Assembly: GCF_019320115.1 (NCBI RefSeq)
Contig: NC_089583.1
Span: 82,787,928 to 82,851,927, forward strand
DNA length: 64,000 nucleotides
Direction of reading: 5' to 3'
DNA from: Miscanthus floridulus
Lineage: Eukaryota; Streptophyta; Magnoliopsida; Poales; Poaceae
Part shown: positions 24,535 through 36,099 of the stretch, piece by piece
How positions within the stretch are numbered: the stretch's first letter is position 1
How the letters are laid out: each line of letters opens with the position of its first letter
The notes under the pieces: generated by a model
What the model was told of the DNA's origin: nothing
Databases searched by the model: none
What the model saw: the letters and a program-made list of their open reading frames with translations, nothing else
Translations under genes and position numbers: made by a program

Positions 24535-25772
24535 TGCCCTCAACCAACTAGTAAATTTGTACTGCGTGTTCCCAATCCCGGATGGATGATGCAAAGAGAC
24601 ACAAGGTTTATACTGGTTCGGGTGATGAGTACCTTACGTCCAGTTTGAGAGATCGATCTTGTATTTCTTGCACCGAAATGTTCGTAGTAGGGGGTCACAA
24701 GCAGGGCGAAAGAGGGAGCTAGTCCCAGTTCTCTACGTGGAGCGGCGTGGATTGCTTGAGATGTTGATCTCAGGCAGCGGGGAAGCTCGAGCGTTCGTCT
24801 ATGCGTTTATGCGTGAGTTCGTTGCGTGGGCATAGGCCTAATCGTCCGTGTCTGATCCTAGGAACGGCCCAGGTCCCTCCCTTTTATAGTTGAAGGGGGG
24901 ACAAGGGTGATACATTTGCTAGCTACACGGCGTCGTACGGATGGAGGCGGCATGTCCGAGTCCTGTAGCCTGTTACTGTGGCGGCGTGGGCGACGGAGTG
25001 GTCTCGTCCTTCAAGTACTAGGGCGACGCGCCGGTCACATCCGATCCTGTGCGTCGTAGGAGCTCCAGTGTTATCTCGAAGCGGGCGTGGCGGTCGACGT
25101 GCTGGTCACTATGTGTTGACTGCGCGAGAAGCCGAGGCTTGAAGGGAGTAGTTGGTCTCATACGCTAATTCCAAGGCTATGGTGACCCGGACTTGACTCC
25201 CCATGCCGCGTTGTCTCTTGGGCGGGGGTTAGGTGGCACAAGTGTAGTGCAGGCGCTGATCGTGGGCACAGCACCAGAGCACAGTGGCCGGTAATCCCCT
25301 GCCGCGCCGTGTCTAGGACGGTATGGCGTTGACGTGACTTCCCGTCTCGTCGGTCCGCTCCGCAGTGTCGAGCCATCGTCCGGCTGATATTGCGGGAGTG
25401 GTTGGCGCATTAATGGGACGTGACGCACTGTCGGGAAGACTGGTCGAGGCAGAAGCGACGGGTTATTGCCGAGCCGGCCTCGAGCGATATGGAGAATCGC
25501 TGTCTCAGTTTCGAAGCTTTACACGCGGGGCCTCGGGCAAGACGTAGAATTGGTTCCTCGTCGAGGCCTCCCGTGTGACACCTCGCAGCGAGGCGGAGAT
25601 TTGGCAAGCCAGTCGAGGCCTCCCGTGCGAGGCCTCGTGCGAGGCGGAGAGCCGGTGGGCTCGGACAATGCCGGAGGTCAACCGATGGTTCACCTTTTGG
25701 CTTTGTCTTTGATAGGGCTTAAGTGATTCTTTTGGTAAACGTTTGGGGTACCCCGTTTTATGGTACCCGACA
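24535..25772 (-). repeat. 3' LTR of element B (outer end truncated)
   Basis: On minus it starts TGTCGGGTACCATAAAAC at 25772 and is collinear with 38509-39854. It lacks about 27 bp at its outer end, where the right copy continues CGGTGTTTTCGGACTGATG. It also lacks an 89-bp internal segment lying between two GCCGAGGCTT copies in the other LTR. The TATA box CTATAAAAGGGAGG lies on minus at about 24877-24890. Confidence 0.9.
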
Positions 25773-25795
25773 ATAGCCCCCGAGCCTCAGGGAGA
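25773..25795 (-). other. Polypurine tract of element B
   Basis: On minus CCCTGAGGCTCGGGGGCTAT runs straight into the LTR start TGTCGGG. Look-alike copies (AGCCCCCGAG, CCCCCGAGCC on plus) recur at about 25910 and 26047, so the tract region is duplicated in the repeats beyond. Confidence 0.75.
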
Positions 25796-26039
25796 GAGTG
25801 AGCGCTCTTCTTGAGGCTTTGACGAGGCTTGACTTGCGGTAGCTCCTAGCGGAATAGTGTTTCATACTTCGAGGCCTTGGTGGGTGCGCGTGAGCGCACC
25901 CGCCGGGTGTAGCCCCCGAGGCCCTAGGGGAGTGGGTTCATTCCTCCAGGGTCTTTTTCTCACGTTGACCGAGGGATGTTATCGTATTTGCCGAGCCCAC
26001 AAGTGCGAGTTCGGTTCGCGGGGTCTCGGCAAAATCATA

Positions 26040-27600
26040 GGAAGAAACCCCCGAGCCTCTGCACGGAGCGAGAGGGCGATCAGGAGTTCCCCTGACTTTT
26101 TGTGCGACTCTCGTGCTTCCTTTTCGCTCAGGAAGGAGGGTGGAATATGCCAGGCTACCCTCGGTGGGCGCGAGCAGGTGACACTTCCGGTGAGCTGTTA
26201 TTAGGTAAGTCTAAGTAGAGGCCCATGCCCCGTTCGCTGAGGGTCGGCTAGCGGTCCTAGAGACGCTACTCTAAGAGTACCAAAGGGTTTCTCTAGTGGG
26301 TGCCAGGGGCCTGTTTGCTAGGCCCTAGTGGCTCGGTGCCTCCCTACTGGTAGGATCCCATTCGGAGACCTCCCTGCCAGGTCTCGAACACGACTTAGGA
26401 TGTCCCAAGCGTTTCGCTTGCTTAGGCCTCAGGCCCTCGTACGGGCTCGCCCATAGTCGTCCCTAACTCTGTTGCCCTAGGGGTGGCTGTCGAAACCCTT
26501 AGGGGCCCAGCCTTTGAACCCCTAGACCGTAATAGGCTCAATGCCCCTTATCACATTTTTTCGAGTCTTCAAGTGCGGGCTTGGGTCGCTTGTCTTTGTC
26601 TTGGGTGCAGGAGAAGCTCCCAAGCCTCCGCACGAAGCGAGAGGGCGGTCAGGGGTCCCCCTGACTTTTTTATTCGACCCCCGCACATCCTTTTCGTTTG
26701 GACGGAGGGGTTGTTTGTACCGAGCCCACTCGTGTGCTGAGCCTGGGTCGCTGGGTCTCGGCAAAGCTGCAGGAAGAGCCCCTGAGCCTCTGCACAGAGT
26801 GAGAGGGCAGGTTAGGAGTTCCCCTAGCTTTTTTGTATGCCCCTCGCGCATGAGGGTTTGTTTGCTGAGCCCCCCTCGGGTGCGAGCCTGGGTCACGGGG
26901 TCTCAGCATATCTGCAGGGAGAGCTCCCTAGCCTCTGCACGGAGCAAGAGGGCTGTCAGGAGTTCCCCTGACTTTTTGAATGACCCCCACGCGTCCTTTT
27001 CGCTCAGAAGGAGGGGTTGTTTTGCCAAGCCCCCTCGAATGCGAGCCTGGGTCGCTGGGTCTCGGATAAGATTGCAGGAAGAGCCCCTTAGCCTCTACAC
27101 AGAGCAAGAGGGCCATCAGGGGTTCCCCTAGCTTTTCGTATGACCCTCGTGCTTCCTTTTCATTCGGAAGGAGGGGTGGAATATGCCAAGCTACCCTTGA
27201 TGGGCGCGAGTAGTGACACTTCCAGTGAGCTGTTATCAGGTGAGTCCAGGGTGGAGGCCCATGCCCCGTTCACTGGGGGTCAGCTAGCGGTCCAGAGACG
27301 CACTCCAAGAGTACCAGAGGGTTTCTCTAATGGGTGCCAGGGCCGTTCACTGGGCCACAGTGGCTCGATGCCTCCCAACGGTGGGATCCCATTCGGAGAC
27401 CTCCCTGCTGGTCTTGGACACGACTTAGGGCGTCCTAAGCGTTTCGCTTGCTTGGGCCTCAGCCCCATGTGGGCTCGCCCACGGTCGTCCCTGACTCTGT
27501 TGCCCTAGAGTGGTTGTTGAAACCCTTAGGGGCCCAGCCTTTGAACCCCTAGACCGTAGTGGGCTCGGTGCCTAGTTCCTTCGTCTAAAAGGAATAGGGT
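26040..27600. repeat. Compound tandem repeats in the 3' region of element B
   Basis: Two repeat levels are seen. A unit of about 150-160 bp (AGCCTCTGCACGGAGC, GAGGGC, TTCCCCTGACTTTTT, CTTTTCGCT, GGGTCTCGGCA) starts near 26053, 26621, 26782, 26930 and 27089. A longer block of about 400 bp (GTGGAATATGCCA to GAACCCCTAGACCGTA) occurs at about 26140-26545 and 27175-27575, one period of about 1036 bp. No coding is supported. Tat elements are known to gather such arrays between their genes and the 3' LTR. Confidence 0.85.
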
Positions 27601-27855
27601 GGGAGGGATATCTCCCCCTTCGGCTCGACCATAGCTAGCGCGCCTTTTGAGGTGATTTTCTGGGGAAGGCAGAATGACGCCTGCCGCTGCAGCGGTCGGA
27701 CGCGACGTGGTGTCAACGGATGGGACATAACTGTTCCTACGATTAACGAGGAAAAGGTGGGCACGTGGGCGGTAAAATCAGATCGGGATTAACCGCGCCG
27801 GATCTAAGGGAAACTTCCCCGATTTCGTCGCTCGTCCAGTTTCGCCTTCATCCTG

Positions 27856-27864
27856 CATAAATAC
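27856..27864 (+). promoter_or_regulatory. Possible TATA box of the antisense ORF of element B
   Basis: CATAAATAC lies about 170 bp before the ATG at 28032, followed by a pyrimidine-rich CTCGCCCCTCCCCTCC leader. The position parallels the CTATAAAACA before the same gene of element A. This is inference only. Confidence 0.4.
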
Positions 27865-28031
27865 GCAATGAGCCTCGCCCCTCCCCTCCTTACCTTGCCT
27901 ACATTAGCTTGCTACCTTTGAGCCAGTCGCTAGAGCAGAGAGCCCCAGGAGGAAGAAGGGAGAGAGGCGAAGGCGAAGAGAGAGAGGGAGAGAGAGACTC
28001 ACCAGCCGTAGTCGAACCCTCCATCGCACTC

Positions 28032-31000
28032 ATGGCGGCGACATTGTTGTCATCGAGGCAGGACCCTTGGGGTCCATCCGACAGTCACCGTAGAGATGCT
28101 TTCAGTCGCTCAGTCAACAGGCGGACTTCTTCGTCCGGTTACCGACCCCAACAGGCCAGAGTGGATCGCTCCAGTCGGATGAGCCAGAGCTGAGGCCTCA
28201 CGACGGTTACATCGTGAGCTTCGTGTCTTTTCACTGAGCGCGGCCACGGCCTTCCGGCGGACCAGGTTCATGTGGGCGCTCTCGCACTACTATGGCGTGG
28301 AGCTCCACAACTTCAACCCTAATTCCATCGGCAAGCGGCCATCTTTGTCGCTGTCTGTGAGGGGTATCTAGGGGATTGCTCCCCATTGGGAGCTATGGCT
28401 CCACCTCTTGTGGGTGGGGCATACCACCAAGCCGATGGGTACGTCAGGCACAAGGAAGGCTGGTGAGGGCCAGCGGCTGCACTCTCCAAGGTGCGCCAGG
28501 ACCATCAGCACCTCTACATCCCGGCCCAGCTCAGTGTCAACCAATCGTCGATGGTACATGAGCTGGTTCTATCTTTGTAACGACGACTGGTGGACTTTCC
28601 CCCTACACCAGGCGGGATCATGGGGAGCTGCCCGGAGAGGTGAAAGTATGGCATCCTGAGGGAGGATCAGCCCAAGCTACAGTCGCTCCTAGAGGGGCTG
28701 GAGAGGCTACGGGACCGCTGGCCTTACTACGGCTATGGTCATGGCTGCCTTCCACAACTGGAGGGTGCTGCCGCTGATGGCTCGGCGGCGGCGCCTATTC
28801 GAGATGAGGCCAGATGAGCCGATCAAGGGCATCTGGATGTCTGCCTCCGCCCTTTCTGATAAGAAAATTCTTCGCCGGGTGAGGGAGACGGTGGAGGCAG
28901 TGCCCGAGGCGTCGGCAAGCAGCCCGGTGCTCCCAGGGGGAGGAGGAGGAGCTGCCCTAGGGTCAGCAATCGCCCGCCTCAGGGCCAAGGTCGACACGCC
29001 CGAGGCATGGGCGCTAGGAAAGCATGCCGTCAGCCCAGTGGGCTTGATGGCAGTGGTGGAGCAAGTGGCGGCGGGGGCGACACAACTGCCCTCACAGAGG
29101 ACCAAGGGGGTGCTGAGGTCCATCAAGGACTGGCCGGCGCCGACAGATACAGAGGTTGTGCCTCTGCCGTCGCCACCACCTTTGCAGACGAGGGTCACCA
29201 TGCCGAAGCGGTTGCAGCCCCTGCTCGAGGTAAGCGTATTTTTGGCAGAGCCGTAGCATTTTCCGTTTGTTCTTCGGTCTCGTGCTGACCCTATAAGTGT
29301 TTTGTCCTTAGCCGGAAGCGACCTATGGAGGTGCCTACCTTGGTGCCCCTTAAGGCGCTCAAGGTGAACCCTGGCTCCACCGCCCACTAGGTGGTAGAGG
29401 CGCACCCCGCCATACAACATGGCGCAGCGTCAGCGAGGGCCAACCCGAAAGAGCCGTCTACCCAAGGAGGGGCTGCCGAGGTGACCCCAACATAGACAGG
29501 GGAGGGAGCGCCTCTGCCCCTGTGAGGGCGAGGCTTGTGAGTCGGATGGGGCCAAGGTGCCCTCAGTTGCCGAGGCCATCGAGGTCGAGGCCCCTAGGGT
29601 CTCCGAGGCCGAGGCGACGGAGGCTGGGGCGCCCAGGACCGCCGAGGCCATAGCGGTGGGCACCGGAGCCCCCACGACCACTGAGGCCATGATGGCAGAG
29701 GCCGGAGCCCCCGGGACCACCGAGGCCGACGTGATCATGGCGAGGCCGTCGACCTAGGAAGTGGAGATGAAGGCGGCGGAGGCCTCGGTGGCACCCTTGG
29801 TTCAAGGCCCGCCGTCGTTGCGGGAGAGCGCCTAGGAGGTGGAGGTCCATCTGATCTCCTCCGATGATACTTCCTGGGCGTAGGAGGTGGTCGACGTCAA
29901 GGTGGCCGGCGTCGTGGAACAGCTGGTTCCAACCCTGGGCGAGGGAAGCTTGGCCCTCGTGTAGGTACGACCCGAGCCCCGTAGGTGGGATCACCCACAT
30001 GTCCTATGGTAGAGCCAGGACAACCCTAAGGGGAGCCTCTGTTCGCCCTCGAGGACGCGGCCGAGGGCAGGCGCTAGGACACCTTCGAGAAATACCGCCA
30101 GCTAGCGGAGCGGGCACTACGGATGGCGCTGTCCATGGTGGCTGACGATCTGCCCGGAGTCACCTAGGTTCGCGCTTTCTTCTCTCAAGCGGTGTTGTCT
30201 TTTTCTGAGTTTTCTTGTAGTGAATGACCCCTGTTCTGCTTACCCAGGAGCTCAAGACCCAATCCCTTAGAAAGTCAGTCTTTCTCTAATGGGAGAGGGA
30301 CGTTTGGGACTAACTCCAGCGGTAGAAGGGCCTGCTTGCCGGTGCCAATGAGCTTCTAGCGGCGCGGAGCATAGAGGTGGAGGACCTCTGTCTTCATTAT
30401 GCCGATGCGAAGGTCGAGGCGGTCACGGCCTAGGAGCAGGTTGCCCCTTTGGCGGCATGGGTCAAGGAGTTGGAGGAGGAGCTGACCCGCGTCGTCGGTG
30501 ATTGGGATGCCTTCAGGTCCTGGGCTGAAGAAGCGATGGCCTCGGGCAAGGTCCTTACTGGGCAGCTAGGGGCGGAGCAGAGTGTGCACCAGCTGACGAA
30601 AGGCGCCTTGGATGGGGCCCTTACGGTGGCTGAGGCCTCCCGGACTGAGGCTATGGTCTAGAGGGGAAAGGCTGAGGGTGAGTCCTATTCCCCTCATTTT
30701 ATTTGCTTTTCTTGTGTTCACCCCCTAACTCCCTGGTGTGATGCAGAGCTAGGGAGAGAGGCTTCCAGGGCGGCCAAGGCTTCTCGGGTCGAGGCCCAGC
30801 GCCTGAAGGAGAAGGCCGAGGCTTCCCGAGTCGAGGCCCAGTGCTGGGGAGAGAAAGCCGAGGCCTCTCAGGTCAAGGCCTGATGCTGGGAGCAGAAGGC
30901 CAAGGGTGAGTCCCACAGGCTTCCATCCCTATTTGGCTTATTTTCCTTTGCGCTCAACCCCACTCCATTTCATTTGGCGCAGAGTTGGAGGCGGAGGTCA

Positions 31001-31425
31001 CCTGGGCAGCCAAGGCTTCCATCGCTGTGCAGGCAGTGCTCGAGACCGAGATCGGGGAGCATGACGCGCTGAAAGGTGCCACCCATACCACCTGCGAGGC
31101 CCTAGAGGTTGAGGCGGTTCAGTTAGGCAGCTCCCTTGGGAGCCGTCTGATTGCGTTGAGCGGCCAAGTGCACGAGCGGCTCCGAGGAGAGCTACACACG
31201 GGTGTCAAGTGCACGCTGGCCGTCATCGCCTCGTACTACATTAGCGTTGACCTCCAGGCCATCAGCAATGGCTACATCCTGCCCGACGATGACGAGAAGG
31301 CTGACGAGGCGGTCGCAAAGCTGATAGAGGTGGCGGAGGGCCTCGGTACGGCGCTGGCCAAGCTGTTCGAAGAGGAGGTGGTCCCTCCCCCGCCGTCTGC
31401 CGATGCTGGAGGCCCTGAGCCTTGA
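28032..31425 (+). pseudogene. Antisense extra ORF of element B with four introns
   Basis: On plus, opposite to its own pol and converging with it. The start region near 28032 (MAATLLSS) leads to a PF04195-type segment (GYIVSF near 28204, then frameshifted). Four short introns with GT...AG ends were read: 29230-29311, 30168-30247, 30678-30746 and 30906-30982 (69-82 nt). 29540-29757 is an Ala/Glu/Thr-rich low-complexity part. 30747-30905 holds a 14-residue coiled repeat, three copies of an AEASRVEAQ pattern. The last exon (30983-31425) ends SADAGGPEP. TAG stops interrupt the second exon at 29755, 29833, 29881, 29962 and 30010, all in one frame. The C-terminal exon matches the one in element A (AVASYYISVDLQ-like against AFTVAHAHYEKE). 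Function unknown. Confidence 0.7.
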
Positions 31426-31994
31426 CCAGGGCCCAAGAGTCCACATAAATAGACTAGGGATTAACTTTGTTTCATAACACTTGTGGCCGTCGAGGCCTTT
31501 TTTTTAAAGTACTCGTGCTTCTTAATCGTTTTTCTTGTATTTCCGAGCCTCTGCCCTCTGTTGTCTCTGATCAGATGTCTTTTGCAAAAAAAGCCCCCTT
31601 GGAACCTAAGCTGCCCCTTGGGCGAAAGGTGGTGAGGGAGTGCCATAGCCTGGAGGCGTAGGCCGTCTCGCAACTCTACCGGCCTTCTAGCCCTGAGATG
31701 GATTTTTGGTCCTTGGGTTTTTCACAACCGATTCGTCAGAGCGTGCTAGAGAGTTTTGGTGTAGGAATTTCTTCAAAATACGACTAAAAAATGGTGCATG
31801 GGACTTAGGGGGAATCCCCCATCTAGCCCTCGAGGGAGGCTCAGTTCTGCAGAAGTAGAGCCGTGTCTCCCTTGTGACGTTATCATAATGCCGAGGCCTT
31901 TGATGGGCTCGTGGGGTTTCTCGAAGAATTAGAACAACTAAGAACGCTTCTTAATTATATTTTGAGAAACAATGTATACAATGCTTAGAAATTT
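31426..31994. other. Spacer between the convergent genes of element B
   Basis: About 570 bp separates the end of the plus-strand ORF from the integrase end on minus. It holds a T-run (31499-31506) and no gene. It may carry poly(A) signals for both transcripts, none of which could be fixed. Confidence 0.4.
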
Positions 31995-33215
31995 AAGGGT
32001 AAAAGTGATGTAGTTGTTCTATGTTCCAAGCGTTGTTGAGAATTTCACCCTTCTCGTTGGCTAGCTTGTAGGTCCCAGACTTCAGCACTTGGGCGACGAT
32101 ATATGGTCCTTCCCACGGTGGGGTTAGCTTGTGGCGGCCCTTGTTACTCTACCTTAGCCTCAACACTAGGTCGCCTACCTTCAGGTCTTGGCTTCGAATG
32201 CGCTGGGCCTTGATAGCGCCATAGGGCTTGCTGGTACTTGGCCGAATGTAGTAGCACCACATCTCGGGCTTCCTCCAGTTGGTTGAGGGCGTCTTTGCGG
32301 GTGGTGTGGTTGCTTTGCTCGTTGTAGGCCTGTAGCCTTGGGGAACCATATTCCAAGTCAGTGGGGAGGACAGCCTCAGCTCCATAGACCAGGAAGAAAG
32401 GTGTGAACCTCGTGGCTTGGCTTGGAGTGTTCCTCAGGCTCCAGATGACCGATGGGAGTTTGGCGAGCCATTTCTTGCCAAACTTCTTCAACCGGTTGTA
32501 ATTCTTGGCTTGAGACCTTGTAGGATCATGCCATTAGCACGTTCTACTTGGCTGTTTAGTCCTTAGGTGTCCTACGGCCTGACCAGGCCACACTGGATGT
32601 GGTGGTCGTCGTAGAATGTCAGAATTTTTGGCCGGTGAACTATGTCCCATTGTCGGTGATGATGGTGTTCTTAACCCCGAACCTATGGATGATGTCCGTG
32701 AAGAACAGCACCGCTTGCTCGGATTTAATTTGATTGATCAAGCGAGCCTCGATCCTATTTGGAGAACTTATCGATTGCTACCAGCAGATGGGTGTAGCCC
32801 CTGGGGGCCTTTTGCAGAGGCCCATCCATGTCGAGCCCCCACATGGCAAACGGCCATGTAATGGGGATGGTTTGGAGGGCCTGGGCCAGGAGGTGCGTCT
32901 GCCGCGCGTAGTACTGGCATCCTTCGTAGGAGTGTACTAACTTGGTGGTGTCAGCAACCGCCGTTGGCCAGTAGAACCCTTGGCGGAAGGTGTTTCCGAT
33001 GAGCGTTCGAGGCACCGCATGGTGCCCACAGGCCCCCACGTGCAAGTCCCAAAGTAGGGCCTGGCCTGCCTCGGTGGTGATGCATCATTGGAGGACACCA
33101 GATGGACTTCGCCGGTATAACTTGCCATTGCAGAGGATGTAAGTTTTGGCTTATCGCGCAAGCCGCCGGGCTTTGGTCCTGTCAGTAGGAAGCTCTCCCC
33201 GAGTGAGCCAATCAA
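31995..33215 (-). pseudogene. Integrase of element B
   Basis: In minus order: a zinc-binding part near 33045-32900 with HVGACGHHAV and later GCQYYARQTH, in which the first Cys of the expected CxxC is Tyr. The core follows with GLDMDGPLQKAPRGYTHLLV (first Asp region) and IITDNGT (second Asp), which is followed at once by a TAG (32642). Then come GKKWLAKLPSVIWSLRNTP (32491-32400), YGAEAVLPTDLEYGSP, and a C-terminal part ending near 31995. Integrase joins the cDNA to host DNA. At least one further frameshift splits the C-terminal part (32144-32250). Inactive. Confidence 0.85.
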
Positions 33216-33228
33216 GGAACGGGACTCG

Positions 33229-34005
33229 CTAGTCTATATCCTGGTCAGTCTGGGGAGGCTCCGTGTCGACTTCCATGACCTCAGGCTCAGCCGAAGGAGT
33301 CTCGGCGGCGGAGGGGGCATCGAGCCCTACGGTGGGTTTGGTCGATGGGCCCTCTTCCGCTACTGAGGCACAGTCGATGAAAGGCTTGTGGAGGTCTCTA
33401 GCAAAGATGTTTGGGGGAACCGGAGCCCGTGCCGACGCCATCTTTGCTAGTTCATTCGTGGCCTCGTTGTATTTCCGCGCGATGTGGTTGAGTTCGAGAC
33501 CGTCGAACTTGTCTTCTAGGCGACGTACCAACTTGTAGTACGCCTCCATTTTGGGGTCAAGGCAGTTTGACTCCTTCATGATTTGATCAACGACGAGCTG
33601 CGAGTCGCCCCAGATGTCGAGACGCCATACTCCAAGTTTGATGGTGATTTGCAAGCCATTGACGAGGGCTTCGTACTTGGCTGCGTTGTTGGAGGTGGCG
33701 AAGTGGAGCCAAACCATGTAGCGCATGTGTACTCCAAGGGGTGAGATGAAGAGCAGACCCGTGCCTGCCCTAGTCTTCATCAGGGACCCGTCAAAGTACA
33801 TGGTCCAGCTTTCCGTCTGAATTTGAGCAGGTGGTAGTTGGGTGTCGGTCCACTCAACCACAAAATCGGCCAAGACCTGAGACTTAATTGCTTTCCAAGG
33901 CGCAAAAGTCAAGGCTTCCCCCATAAGCTCGACAGCCCACTTGGCTATCCTACCCGAGGCCTCCTGGTTATGGATTATCTCTCCTAAGGGGAAAGACAAC
34001 ACCAC
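33229..34005 (-). pseudogene. Extra RNase H domain of element B (Tat-type)
   Basis: This 258-codon open frame is the longest undamaged pol piece. It reads WTMYFDGSLMKTRAGTGLLF (first catalytic Asp in FDGS), NNAAKYEALVNGLQ (Glu), and WGDSQLVVDQI (Asp), then a linker with Pro- and Glu-rich sequence. The D-E-D residues are all present. A second RNase H of this kind between the classical RNase H and integrase is a mark of the Tat lineage. It would digest RNA in the RNA-DNA hybrid. It was once part of the pol polyprotein and cannot be made alone. Confidence 0.85.
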
Positions 34006-34039
34006 GGTTACTGGGTGGGACTCGAAGTAGTGACGCAGC

Positions 34040-35200
34040 TTGCGCCGGGCCAGGACTATGGCGTAGACTAGCTTCTAGATGTGGGGGTAGCACATTTTGG
34101 TCTCAAAGAGCACTTTGCTGATGAAGTAAATAGGTCATTGGATGGGTAGAGCGTGCCCCTCTTCCTGCCTCTCCACTACCACGGCCACGTTGACCACTTG
34201 GGTCATTGTGGCGACGTAGAGTAAGAGGGCCTCGTTCCTGGCTAGCGGTACCAGGATGGGAGGATTGGTGAGCAGTGCCTTGAGCTTGGCAAGGGCTTCT
34301 TTGGCCTCAGGGGTCCAAGAAAAGCGTTTGGATTTTCTTAAGAGGCTGGTACAGAGGCAAGCATTTTTCGCCAAGGCGCTGAGATGAAGCGGCTCAGGGC
34401 CGCATAGGCATCCCATGACCCTCTGTACTCCCTTGAGATCTCAGATTGGTCCCATGCTGGTTACGGCCGAGACCTTCTCTGGGTTGGCCTCGATGCCAGC
34501 GTTTCGAGACTATGAATCCTAAGAGCATGCCTCGGGAGACCCCGAACACACACTTCTCAGGGTTGAGCTTGATGCCCTTCTATCTAAGGCATTTGAAGGC
34601 TATCTTCAGGTCATCGATGAGATCCCTCGGTCTTTCTGGACTTGACCACGATGTCGTCCATATAGGCCTCGATAGTTCACCCGATGTGCTCACCAAAGAC
34701 CTGGGTCATGCACCGCTGGTATGTGGCCCCTGTGTTTCTGAGGCCGAAAGGCATAGTCACATAGCAGTACATGCCGAAAGGTGTGATAAAAGAAGTCACG
34801 AGCTGGTCGGACTCTTTCATCTTGATTTGATGGTACAATGGAAGGGACGCATCAAGGATAGACAGGGTCTCGCATCCCGTAGTGGAGTCAACGATTTGAT
34901 CGATTCAGAGTAATGGGAAGGGGACATTTGGATAGGCTTTATTCAAACTAGGTGTAGTCTACACACATCCTCCACTTCCCACTTTTCTTCTTGACTAACA
35001 CGGGGTTAGCCAACCACTCTGGATGGGATACTTCCTTGATGAATCCGGCCGCCAAGAGCTTCTACACCTCCTCACCGATGGTCCTATGTTTTTCCTCGTT
35101 GAATCGGCGTAGGCGCTGCTTCATTGGTCTAGAGCCTAGCCCTGGATGTCCCAAGGCAGTGCTCGACGACCTCCCTCGATATGCCCTGACATGTTCGAGG
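34040..35200 (-). pseudogene. Reverse transcriptase and RNase H of element B
   Basis: On minus the catalytic YMDDIVV motif of Ty3/gypsy RT lies at about 34665-34645. The connection and classical RNase H segment lies at 34416-34135 (RFSWTPEAKEALAKLKALLT). A TAG at about 34075 sits where CYPHI-Gln-KLVYA is expected and another lies near 35065 (EEV-Gln-KLLAA). RT copies the element RNA to DNA. Frameshifts break the fingers part (34450-34900). Confidence 0.8.
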
Positions 35201-35217
35201 GACTCCATGCGAACATA

Positions 35218-35950
35218 TCAGCATTCGCACAGAGAAAGTCGACGAGCACGGCTTCCTATTTGATGTTGAGAGTGGCACTGATCCTCAGCGCCTCGGTCGT
35301 CGGGGCAGGCGTGGTCGACTGGGATGAGTTTGACAGCCTCCGTAGGCTCGAAAGTCCCGGCTCGACGCTTGGGCTCGGGCAGCTGGCTACCGAGTCGGTC
35401 GAGGTCGACGATGAGGGCCTCGACCTCCATGAGAGCCTCGGCGTACTCGATGCACTCGATGTCATAGTCGTATGCATGCTCATACGTGCATTCAATCATG
35501 ATGACGCCGTGGGGACCCAGCATCTTGAGCTTGAGGTAGGTGTAGTTGGGGACCGCCATGAACTTGGCGTAGTACAGCCGTCCTACGACGGCATGGTAGG
35601 TTCCCTTGAACCCAACCACCTCGAAGATAAGAACCTCCTTGCGGTAGTTGGAGGGGGTGCTGAAGCAAACAGGAAGGTCGATACGCCTGAGGGGTCACAT
35701 GCATTTCCCTGGCACGATGCTGTGGAAAGGCGCGGCATCACCCCGGAGCCGCGACCGGTCGATCTCCAGGAGCTCCAAGGTGTTGGCGTAGAGGATGTTG
35801 AGGCCACTGCCTCCGTCCATCAACACCTTGGTGAGTCGGGTGTTACCGATGATCGGGTCGACAACGAGTGGGTACTGCCTGGGATTTGGGACATGGTCGG
35901 GGTGGTCATCCTGATCAAAGGTGATCGCCTTCCATGACTAGTCGAGGTAT
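35218..35950 (-). pseudogene. Aspartic protease region of element B
   Basis: On minus 35826-35777 reads VLMDGGSGLNILYANT, with the catalytic Asp in DGGSG (the DTGS-like site of Tat proteases). It is followed by the flap and C-terminal part with YHAVVGRLYYAKFMAVPN (35600-35540), where the usual ILGRPCYA reads VVGRLYYA. Protease cuts the gag-pol polyprotein. The frame is the same as that of gag upstream, with stops between. Element C has the same domain at 63537-63815. Confidence 0.8.
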
Positions 35951-36099
35951 CGGGGAGTGGCCACCTTAACCGAGAAGACCTCTCGGCGTTCCCTCTTTCG
36001 CTGGCGCACCGTAAGGCATGCCGAGGGTCCGCCAAAGATCATGAAGGCGTTGTGCACCTTGGGGAACCCTTCGTCCTTGTCGTCGTCCCGGTCGCCGGC

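Noticed and set aside
26522..27131. ORFs of 124 to 196 codons on both strands
   Set aside because: They cover the tandem repeats of element B. The periods of about 148-161 bp are not multiples of three, and the products have no domain.
26040..27600. Repeat array as a possible CRISPR
   Set aside because: Units are 150 bp or more, directly adjoining without spacers, in plant retrotransposon DNA.
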